DNA of 64,000 bases from Flavobacteriaceae bacterium PS02293. Lineage in GTDB: Bacteria > Bacteroidota > Bacteroidia > Flavobacteriales > Weeksellaceae. Below are positions 17,460 through 23,552 of the stretch, in pieces; within the stretch, counting starts at the first letter, position 1; the number at the start of each line of letters is the position of its first letter. Location: contig JASCOV010000009.1 in the NCBI GenBank assembly GCA_029960045.1, forward strand, positions 1 through 64,000, in the 5' to 3' direction. The notes under the pieces are model-generated. The model saw only the letters and a program-made list of their open reading frames with translations. It searched no databases and was not told the DNA's origin. The translations under genes and the position numbers were made by a program.

Positions 17460-17973
17460 TCATTATGTACGCAAATGTGATTGGTGTGAACTTATCTTGA
17501 TTTTCTTTTGCCCAAGCATAAGGAGTAATACTCTTTAGCATAAACAAATACAATCCATTTTTAAAGTATCTGTAATTCTTATTTTTTTTCAAAACAAAAA
17601 CATTCTTAGGTCTTAATCTATTAAAATTTTGATACTCCTGTTTCATCCATTTATCAGGAGGAATATTCTTAACTATATCACTGCCTTCAAATCCTATATA
17701 TCTAGCTTTTCTTGACAAACCAAAATATGATTCACAAGAAAAATTATTAATCATTATAGGTTTTTTTTCGTTCTTATTTTCAACATTAAAAACATATAAT
17801 AATTGCTCTCTTGGGCTTTTTGTGAAAAAACCCCAACCTTCAGGAAATAGCATTGAAATGTTTTGTTGTAATTTTTTAGATATTATTACCTGTTCTTTCA
17901 ATGAAGAAAAAAAAACTAAAAAAGTTAAAACTCCCCAGAAAGATGAAATAATTAAATATGACAGTTTACTCAT
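17452..17973 (-). CDS. sdpA: SdpA-like toxin maturation protein
   Basis: A 173-residue protein with one N-terminal transmembrane helix (about 5-24) followed by the segment FPEGWGFFTKSPRE at 43-56, the hallmark I associate with SdpA proteins (P-x-G-W-x-F-F-T-x-x-P-R). The rest is a soluble domain, probably outside the membrane. In B. subtilis SdpA acts with SdpB on the SdpC precursor; its chemistry is not established. It overlaps the SdpC-like gene by 8 bases upstream and the SdpB-like gene by 8 bases downstream, so three genes are translationally chained. The order here is C-A-B, not A-B-C as in Bacillus. Confidence 0.8.
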   Translation of the reverse strand: MSKLSYLIISSFWGVLTFLVFFSSLKEQVIISKKLQQNISMLFPEGWGFFTKSPREQLLYVFNVENKNEKKPIMINNFSCESYFGLSRKARYIGFEGSDIVKNIPPDKWMKQEYQNFNRLRPKNVFVLKKNKNYRYFKNGLYLFMLKSITPYAWAKENQDKFTPITFAYIMIE

Positions 17974-18745
17974 TTTTAAAGTAATTCGCTATTTCTTTTA
18001 CTGCAAATTCTTTGGTTATAGAATTTTCTGAGGAGTTTTGAAAAGGATTTGATTCTAATGACCAGTAGGCTGCTTTTACATACACACTATATAAAGCAGC
18101 AGCCATTGATACAGCAAGAACAGCAACATAAACAATAGCGACAGCTCCCCATACTATAGGAACTCCTACATCATTGCCAGTATACTGTAAATCTGGATTT
18201 TCATTAATAAAACGACTAAGTTTTTCTTTTCCTTCATTTGAAGACAAATCTGTTTCCTTTATAAATTTTTGAAATTTTACGTTATCTTTTATTTTATTAA
18301 CATATTTAATAGAATTACTATATTTACTAGAATTCTGCAGCGATTCCGATAAAAGCTTTACACATTCATTCATTTTGTTATTAATATCATAGTAGTTTCC
18401 TGAATACATTGCATTTTGGAATGATTTCAAAAAATTTGGATTATTCTTTTTTATATATTTTATTGAAAATTCTGACATAGATTTTAATTCTTCAATAGTT
18501 TGATAATAATTTTTATTGCTTTTAATATTTTCTTTAAAGTCACTAATAAATTCAATCTTATCAGATATATCATTTTGGAAAAAAAATAATCCCTTAACTA
18601 TTTCTTCTCCACTTTTTCTGCTAATATTTTGTTCAATTTGATCTTTAATAATTTCGTCTCTATTACAGCTTACAAAAACAAAATTAAATAGTAACAACCC
18701 TATTAATATAGGATTCTGAGCAATTTCTCTAATCTTTTTCATCAT
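17966..18745 (-). CDS. sdpC: SdpC-like antimicrobial peptide precursor
   Basis: A 259-residue precursor. The N-terminal hydrophobic segment ends FVFVSC (Cys27), a probable lipobox. KSGEEIVKGLFFFQNDISDK (44-63) resembles the start of Bacillus SdpC (F-S-G-E-D-x-F-R-G-L-x-F-G-Q-G), and IKYIKKNNPNFLKSFQNAM (95-113) resembles its I-K-K-D-Q-P-x-x-M-D-E-L-K-Q segment. Residues 193-228 form one Cys-free hydrophobic stretch, VGVPIVWGAVAIVYVAVLAV onwards to AAYW, at the place of the mature SDP toxin, followed by a charged tail of about 30 residues. In Bacillus, that segment is cut out and kills by dissipating membrane potential. Both Bacillus toxin cysteines are missing here. First gene of the operon; start MMKK has two ATGs. 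Confidence 0.8.
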   Translation of the reverse strand: MMKKIREIAQNPILIGLLLFNFVFVSCNRDEIIKDQIEQNISRKSGEEIVKGLFFFQNDISDKIEFISDFKENIKSNKNYYQTIEELKSMSEFSIKYIKKNNPNFLKSFQNAMYSGNYYDINNKMNECVKLLSESLQNSSKYSNSIKYVNKIKDNVKFQKFIKETDLSSNEGKEKLSRFINENPDLQYTGNDVGVPIVWGAVAIVYVAVLAVSMAAALYSVYVKAAYWSLESNPFQNSSENSITKEFAVKEIANYFKNE

Positions 18746-18770
18746 ATAAAATTTTAATTGTTAATAGTTG

Positions 18771-18778
18771 TAAAGGTA
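18771..18778 (-). promoter_or_regulatory. candidate -7 box for the Sdp-like operon
   Basis: Reads TACCTTTA on the minus strand, one mismatch from TAnnTTTG, 25 bases before the first ATG. A TTG about 24-27 bases upstream could be the -33 element. It lies close to the palindrome at 18816-18843. Confidence 0.4.
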
Positions 18779-18815
18779 TTTATACTATCAGGTTTATATT
18801 TACAATTATTTCCAC

Positions 18816-18843
18816 AAATTGTGTGAAATATTTCACACAATTT
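18816..18843. promoter_or_regulatory. perfect 28-bp palindrome, probable operator of the divergent promoter region
   Basis: The arm AAATTGTGTGAAAT is followed directly by its exact reverse complement. It lies three bases upstream of the -7 box of the XRE regulator gene and about 40 bases upstream of the candidate promoter of the toxin operon. Position and symmetry fit a site bound by a dimeric repressor, most simply the adjacent XRE protein controlling itself and the operon. Confidence 0.65.
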
Positions 18844-18846
18844 TTT

Positions 18847-18854
18847 TATTTTTG
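18847..18854 (+). promoter_or_regulatory. putative promoter -7 box for the XRE regulator
   Basis: TATTTTTG is an exact match to TAnnTTTG and ends 16 bases before the ATG at 18871. It abuts the palindrome, so bound protein would block it. Confidence 0.6.
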
Positions 18855-18870
18855 TAAAAACACAAGTACA

Positions 18871-19215
18871 ATGAATATTGGTTATAATCTTCGTAAATTA
18901 AGAACTAAGTCTAAAAAATCACAACAAGAAGTTGCTGATTTGTTAGAAATAGATCGGCGTACATATATTAATTGGGAAAATGAAAAAAATGATATAAAAT
19001 CTGAATACATACCTAAAATAGCGAAAATTTTTGATGTAGATATGAGAGAATTATTTCAAGATTCTAAAAGTAATATTCACATCAATCGAGAGAATAAGGA
19101 TAGTCCAATTAATGGAATTTTATTTGTCTTGACTGATAAAGAAGACATTGAAAGATTAACCGAAATATTGAAAATTAATTTTAAGAAAAATCCCTTTCAA
19201 AGTTTTAAACTCTGA
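18871..19215 (+). CDS. XRE family transcriptional regulator beside the Sdp-like operon
   Basis: A 114-residue regulator. Residues 1-60 form a Cro/C1-type helix-turn-helix: MNIGYNLRKLRTKSKKSQQE, then VADLLEIDRRTYINWENEKN, where the second block holds the recognition helix. The remaining 50 residues are charged and may dimerise; there is no obvious sensor domain. I chose the ATG at 18871 because the only upstream in-frame candidate, a GTG at 18823, lies inside the palindrome and upstream of the promoter. It is divergent from the toxin operon. In Bacillus the sdp immunity gene is controlled by an ArsR-type repressor, so this regulator type differs. Confidence 0.8.
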   Translation: MNIGYNLRKLRTKSKKSQQEVADLLEIDRRTYINWENEKNDIKSEYIPKIAKIFDVDMRELFQDSKSNIHINRENKDSPINGILFVLTDKEDIERLTEILKINFKKNPFQSFKL

Positions 19216-19236
19216 AAGGGATTTGAGGATTTTTTT
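19188..19236. terminator. terminator overlapping the end of the XRE gene
   Basis: AAATCCCTTTCA (19188-19199) pairs perfectly with TGAAAGGGATTT (19213-19224), followed by a long T run on the plus strand. The left arm and loop lie inside the coding region and the stop codon lies at the start of the right arm. It may also serve sufS on the other strand. Confidence 0.75.
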
Positions 19237-19248
19237 TTTTTTAAATTA

Positions 19249-20469
19249 TTAAACCAACATTCTTTGCGCTTTTTTCACACCTTCAACCAAAACATCAATT
19301 TCTTCTAAAGAATTATAAACTGCAAAACTTGCACGGACAGTTCCGGCAATATTAAAGAAGTCCATAATCGGTTGCGTACAATGATGTCCTGTTCTTACCG
19401 CAATTCCTAGTTTGTCGAGAATCATTCCCGTATCTGAGGCAATTCCGACTCCGTCAAGATTGAAAGATACTACGCCAGTTCTGTTGGCTTTTTCACCATA
19501 GATTTTAATACCGTCAAGCTGTAAAAGTTTTTTCTGAGCGTAAGTCAGAAGTTCGTTTTCGTGGTTTTGAAGATTTTCGTGGCCTATATTTTCGATGAAA
19601 TCTACAGCTGCGCCGAGAGCAATATTTCCGCCAACGTTTGGTGTTCCAGCTTCAAATTTGAAAGGTAATCCTGCGTAGGTTGTTTTCTCGAAACTGCAGA
19701 CGGCAATCATTTCGCCGCCGCCGTGGAAAGGATGAAGGTTTTCCAGAACAGATTCTTTCCCGTAAAGGATTCCTGTTCCCATTGGGGCGTACATTTTGTG
19801 TCCCGAGAAGACAAAGAAATCACAATCCAGTTTCTGAACATCGATTTTGAAATGTGGTGCAGATTGAGCGCCATCAATCATAATATAAGCGTTGGAAAGT
19901 CTTCTTGTTTTTTCAATGATTTTTTCGATTGGGTTTACAATTCCTAAAGCATTTGAAACTTGATTTACAGAAACTATTTTTGTTTTCTCGTTCAGCCATT
20001 CGTCCAAAACATCGATTTGAAGGATTCCGTTTTCGTCCATTGGGATGACACGAAGTTTTGCGCCAGTTCTTTCGCACAGCATTTGCCACGGAACGATGTT
20101 GGAGTGATGCTCCAAATAAGAAATGATGATTTCGTCGTTAGGCTTGATTTGATTCGTCAAAGCGTAAGCTACGAGATTGATTCCTTCCGTGGTTCCTTTT
20201 GTGAAAATCACTTCGTAATCGTGTTTTGCATTGATGAAACGTTGGATTTTCTGTCTGGAAAGCTCCATCTCTTCGGTTGCTAATTGGCTCAAGGTGTGGA
20301 TGCCACGGTGAACATTGGCGTTAATTGTATTGTAATATTGTTCCCAAGTATTTAAAACTGAAATTGGTTTCTGAGAAGTTGCGGCGTTATCCAGATAAAC
20401 TAGTGGTTTACCGTTTACTTCTTGGTTCAGGATTGGGAATTGGGCTCTTATATGATTGATGTCGAACAT
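19249..20469 (-). CDS. sufS: cysteine desulfurase SufS
   Basis: A 406-residue PLP enzyme that removes sulfur from cysteine for iron-sulfur cluster assembly. The PLP lysine is in FFVFSGHKMYAPMGTGILYG (near 225) and the persulfide-carrying cysteine in VRTGHHCTQPIMDFF (near 360), the short group II loop typical of SufS. N-terminal FPILNQEVNGKPLVYLDNAA is canonical. Other suf genes (sufB, C, D, E) are not in the window, so it is either at one end of a cluster that was rearranged or a stand-alone copy. A dispersed repeat (20507-20634) lies directly upstream, where those genes could have been. Confidence 0.93.
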   Translation of the reverse strand: MFDINHIRAQFPILNQEVNGKPLVYLDNAATSQKPISVLNTWEQYYNTINANVHRGIHTLSQLATEEMELSRQKIQRFINAKHDYEVIFTKGTTEGINLVAYALTNQIKPNDEIIISYLEHHSNIVPWQMLCERTGAKLRVIPMDENGILQIDVLDEWLNEKTKIVSVNQVSNALGIVNPIEKIIEKTRRLSNAYIMIDGAQSAPHFKIDVQKLDCDFFVFSGHKMYAPMGTGILYGKESVLENLHPFHGGGEMIAVCSFEKTTYAGLPFKFEAGTPNVGGNIALGAAVDFIENIGHENLQNHENELLTYAQKKLLQLDGIKIYGEKANRTGVVSFNLDGVGIASDTGMILDKLGIAVRTGHHCTQPIMDFFNIAGTVRASFAVYNSLEEIDVLVEGVKKAQRMLV

Positions 20470-20506
20470 TGTAATTTTTTGAAAGCTTTAATATGATAAC
20501 TAAATT

Positions 20507-20634
20507 GCAGCCCGACTTGAGCGGAAATCCTTTTTTGCGTGTACTCAAGTTCTATTGAACTGGAAACCGTCTGCAAAAAAGATTGGTGAGTCCTTCGACT
20601 ACGCTCAGGATAAACTCCAGTTGGAAAGCTGCCC
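20507..20634. repeat. dispersed intergenic repeat, copy A
   Basis: Begins GCAGCCCGACTTGAGCGG, continues into AAATCCTTTTTTG, has an internal pairing partner GCAAAAAAGATTG near 20572-20584, contains CCTTCGACTACGCTCAGG, and ends AAAGCTGCCC. An inverted second copy lies at 27981-28093. The two share both termini and the T-rich/A-rich arms but differ between. It fills most of the 322-base gap between sufS and sodA; the remainder holds only the sodA promoter. A chance reading frame across it is not a gene. Confidence 0.7.
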
Positions 20635-20749
20635 AAATAATAATTAATTATTTAGAATGCGTCAAAGTTACGGCAAATTTTATTATATTTTTCGATGTTA
20701 AATATTTATAAAATAAGTCTAATTCTTGCTTCTTGGAATAATAATTGAC

Positions 20750-20757
20750 TATTTTTG
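20750..20757 (+). promoter_or_regulatory. putative promoter -7 box for sodA
   Basis: TATTTTTG is an exact match, 34 bases before the ATG; a TTG about 21 bases upstream could be the -33 element. Confidence 0.55.
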
Positions 20758-20791
20758 AACAATTCATTTATTAACAAATAAATACCAAACT

Positions 20792-21388
20792 ATGTCATTC
20801 GAATTACCAAAACTTAGTTATGCGTACGATGCGTTGGAGCCAACCATCGATGCAAAAACAATGGAAATCCACCACTCAAAACATCATCAGGCGTATGTGG
20901 ACAATCTTAATAACGCGATTGCAGGAACAGAACTTGAAGGGAAATCTCTTGAAGAAATCCAAAAGACAGGAACTGACAAACCAGCAGTAAGAAATAACGG
21001 TGGTGGACACTTCAACCACTCACTTTTCTGGGAACTTTTGACGCCAGGCGGAAGCAAAGAGCCAGTTGGAAATGTGAAAGCTGAAATCGAGAAAATCGGT
21101 GGTTTTGATAAATTCAAAGAAGATTTTTCTAACGCTGCGAAAACTAGATTCGGTTCTGGTTGGGCTTGGTTGGTAAAAAATTCTGATGGTTCCGTAGTTG
21201 TTTCTTCAACTCCGAATCAGGATAATCCACTAATGCCGGTTGCTGATGTAAAAGGAACGCCAATTCTTGGATTGGATGTTTGGGAGCACGCTTATTACCT
21301 TAATTATCAGAACAGAAGACCAGACTATGTGACTGCGTTTTTTGATGTAATCAACTGGGATAAAGTGGAAGAACTTTACAATAAATAA
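20792..21388 (+). CDS. sodA: superoxide dismutase, manganese type
   Basis: A 198-residue Fe/Mn superoxide dismutase converting superoxide to peroxide and oxygen. Metal ligands are in [17 protein letters not shown] (His near 27), [10 protein letters not shown] (His near 75), and [19 protein letters not shown] (Asp and His near 160). The pattern [13 protein letters not shown] together with TPNQDNPLM (Gln near 145) is the one typical of manganese enzymes; FeSOD has the active-site Gln at the earlier position. No signal peptide, so cytosolic. Monocistronic with promoter and a strong terminator. Confidence 0.95.
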   Translation: MSFELPKLSYAYDALEPTIDAKTMEIHHSKHHQAYVDNLNNAIAGTELEGKSLEEIQKTGTDKPAVRNNGGGHFNHSLFWELLTPGGSKEPVGNVKAEIEKIGGFDKFKEDFSNAAKTRFGSGWAWLVKNSDGSVVVSSTPNQDNPLMPVADVKGTPILGLDVWEHAYYLNYQNRRPDYVTAFFDVINWDKVEELYNK

Positions 21389-21410
21389 TTTTTCATAGAA
21401 TTATATTGAG

Positions 21411-21443
21411 AAACCCATCAGAGATGATCTGATGGGTTTTTTT
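21411..21443. terminator. terminator after sodA
   Basis: AAACCCATCAGA (21411-21422) pairs perfectly with TCTGATGGGTTT (21428-21439), followed by T. The T run reaches the stop codon of the convergent lipoprotein gene. Confidence 0.75.
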
Positions 21444-21792
21444 ATGGATTTGTGGTTGGTGTCGTTTGTTCTGTTTTGGCATCAGGTTTTGTTTCTTTTT
21501 TGATTTCCCTGGCTTTTTCAGCTTCTAATTTTGCCTTTTCCTTGTCTAGTTTTTCCTGCTCAGCTTTTGCGATTTTGGCTAAGCTATCCTGTTCTCGTTT
21601 GATTGCAACAGCATTTATTTTTGCCATCACAGCTTCGGAAGTTGCGCCAGGGCCAAAGGAATCTATCGCCGTTGTGTCATAAACTATTTTTGGAGCTGCA
21701 TCAAGATTGTCGGAATTGTTTAAAACAGGCGTTTCTTTGGAGCAACTTAGGATTAATAAAGTCAAACTTGGAATTAATATTTTCTTCATCAT
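21442..21792 (-). CDS. small Lys/Glu-rich lipoprotein
   Basis: A 116-residue lipoprotein with lipobox LILSC (Cys17). After a short linker the segment 55-100 is a charged helix, rich in Lys, Glu and Ala and likely coiled-coil (KREQDSLAKIAKAEQEKLDK and onward), and the tail is Thr/Pro-rich. Low complexity prevents family assignment. It is the last gene of the mutL operon, 11 bases after the phosphatase-like gene. Two adjacent ATG codons can start it. Confidence 0.6.
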   Translation of the reverse strand: MMKKILIPSLTLLILSCSKETPVLNNSDNLDAAPKIVYDTTAIDSFGPGATSEAVMAKINAVAIKREQDSLAKIAKAEQEKLDKEKAKLEAEKAREIKKETKPDAKTEQTTPTTNP

Positions 21793-21803
21793 TTTAATTA
21801 ATT

Positions 21804-22784
21804 TTAATCTACTAAAAACTCTGCGATTACGGGGAAATGGTCAGAAACCTTCACACTTCTGTCCACCTTGTAACTGATTGGCGTTATTGATTTTGAAGCA
21901 AAAATATGGTCTATTTTAATTGGGAATTTGAAGTCGTGAAAACTAGTTCCACTTCCTTTACCGACTTTTAGGAAAGTGTCTTCCAGATTTTCGGATAAAG
22001 TGTAATATTCATAAGAATTCGGGACGGAGTTGAAATCGCCGGCGAGAATAATTGGATAAGGCGAACTGTCCAAAAATCCTTTTATTGGCGCAATTTGGCT
22101 TTGATGTTTACGGAAAGTTGGAACAAGTTTGTGCAGAATACTTTTAGCTTTTTCTTCGTTCACATTCATATCGCCAGTTGGCTTTACCATAGATTTTTCC
22201 AAATAAAATGGCTCCATATAAACATTCACAAAGCGGATTATTTTTCCATTAACCTTAATATCAGCATAGATGCATCTTCCGTTTTTCGCATCGGTTTCTA
22301 CGATTCCACTTTCTACAATTGGAAATCTGGATTGGATTTTCACCACCGGAAAATTGCGTTCAAAATATTCAAAGCCTTTCAGATTTTCAGCACTTTTATA
22401 TTCTTGAGTCAGAACAACATCAGCATTTTGATCATTAAGGAAACTGTAAATATTTTCGTCGCCAAATTTTCCAGACTTCCCGTTGAGAGAAATAATTTTA
22501 AGGTTCGGTTTTTCTTTTTTAGTTTGCGTATAATTAATCCACCGCCTTGTCGGGATGATAAAGAATAAAGATAAAACAAGGAAAACGGCCGCCCGTTTTT
22601 TCCAACCTACGATCCAAAATATTAATAATATAACATTAATGATAATCAAAATTGGAAATCCCAAAGACAGAAGATTCAACATTCCAAAAACACTTGGCGG
22701 AATGTAAGCGTTCATTATTGTTCCAAAAAGAAGAGCAATAATGACAATGTGGAAAGCGGTTAAAATAAATCTGATGATTCCCAT
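21804..22784 (-). CDS. membrane-anchored endonuclease/exonuclease/phosphatase family protein
   Basis: A 326-residue protein with three N-terminal transmembrane helices (about 5-25, 38-58, 63-80) followed by an extracytoplasmic EEP domain. Conserved blocks are KIISLNGKSG near 98, DVVLTQEYKS near 122, ILAGDFNSVPNSYEY near 245, KIDHIFASK near 290 and the final VSDHFPVIAEF. These are the metal and phosphate-binding motifs of the DNase I-like fold. Substrate (nucleic acid, phospholipid or phosphoinositide-like) cannot be inferred. Its ATG overlaps the rhomboid stop codon by one base (ATGA), so the genes are translationally coupled. Confidence 0.85.
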   Translation of the reverse strand: MGIIRFILTAFHIVIIALLFGTIMNAYIPPSVFGMLNLLSLGFPILIIINVILLIFWIVGWKKRAAVFLVLSLFFIIPTRRWINYTQTKKEKPNLKIISLNGKSGKFGDENIYSFLNDQNADVVLTQEYKSAENLKGFEYFERNFPVVKIQSRFPIVESGIVETDAKNGRCIYADIKVNGKIIRFVNVYMEPFYLEKSMVKPTGDMNVNEEKAKSILHKLVPTFRKHQSQIAPIKGFLDSSPYPIILAGDFNSVPNSYEYYTLSENLEDTFLKVGKGSGTSFHDFKFPIKIDHIFASKSITPISYKVDRSVKVSDHFPVIAEFLVD

Positions 22785-23536
22785 TATGAAATCAGATGAT
22801 CGTTATTTTTTTTCCAATTAATGATAAACAAATAGCCTATAAGCGCACCTCCAAGTTGAGTATAATAAGAGAAATTATTAAAGTCCGATTGCAAAATACC
22901 AATCAAAACAGAAATGGAAATAATCAATGGAACCAAATATTTAGCTTTAATAGGAAAAGGAATAAACAAAAACATCAATTTGGCATTAGGAAACAAAGTA
23001 GAAAAGCCAGTAATAATTCCATATATCGCTCCTAAAGCTCCGAAAATAGGTGCAGACAAAAGATTGTAAAGTTGCTGAACTGCAATTTTTACTTCGAGAT
23101 TGTCGGTTTGGATTGGTTTATCGCCACTATAATTTAAATCGGCAAACTTATAAACCTCGTGAATATCATAACCTTGAGCATTCAAATATTGGGTAAGTTG
23201 CGAAATCTCATAGAAGTTCCAAAGATTATAAAGTAGAAACCCACCTAATCCAGAAGCTAAATATAATATTGTAAATTTTTTAGAACCTAAAACCTGTTCC
23301 AGCACTGGACCTAAACTCCAAAAAGCAATCGTGTTGAACAATAAATTGATGACATTTCCTGAAACAAAAATGTGTGTAAAAACCTGCCAAAATCTAAAAT
23401 TAGGAGAGATGGGAAAGTAAGCTACTAGCCATTGATTAATGCCAATTCCAAAATTTTGCAATATTAAAGTCACCGCAAAAAACGCAATATTAAGTATGAT
23501 AATCGTTTTGGTGATAGGTGTAAGTTGAGAAAACAT
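22784..23536 (-). CDS. rhomboid-fold protein lacking catalytic residues
   Basis: A 250-residue protein with about six helices and clear rhomboid architecture: WQVFTHIFVSGNVINLLFN in place of the family's W-x-x-x-T-x-x-F-x-H-G-x-x-x-H-L-x-x-N, the serine loop as FGALGAIYGI, and the last helix as YYTQLGGALIGYL. The catalytic serine of G-A-S-G-A is Leu168 (codon TTA), the catalytic histidine of H-L-G-G is Gln227 (CAA), and both histidines of the oxyanion helix are replaced. It therefore should not be a protease. It is the second gene of the mutL operon, 16 bases after mutL, and overlaps the next gene. Confidence 0.85.
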   Translation of the reverse strand: MFSQLTPITKTIIILNIAFFAVTLILQNFGIGINQWLVAYFPISPNFRFWQVFTHIFVSGNVINLLFNTIAFWSLGPVLEQVLGSKKFTILYLASGLGGFLLYNLWNFYEISQLTQYLNAQGYDIHEVYKFADLNYSGDKPIQTDNLEVKIAVQQLYNLLSAPIFGALGAIYGIITGFSTLFPNAKLMFLFIPFPIKAKYLVPLIISISVLIGILQSDFNNFSYYTQLGGALIGYLFIINWKKNNDHLIS

Positions 23537-23552
23537 ATTTTATAGTTTGTTC

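Noticed and set aside
18823..18870. GTG start 48 bases upstream of the XRE regulator
   Set aside because: It lies inside the 28-bp palindrome and upstream of the -7 box at 18847, so it would not be transcribed. The ATG at 18871 fits the family start.
19249..20469. sufS as a NifS/IscS-type desulfurase
   Set aside because: The active cysteine sits in the short RTGHHCTQP segment, as in the SufS group, and no isc genes are adjacent.
20448..20636. A minus-strand open frame of about 62 codons across the sufS-sodA gap
   Set aside because: It runs through dispersed repeat A and overlaps the start of sufS. Its sequence (ERSRRTHQSFLQ) is the usual translation of such repeats, so it is not a gene.
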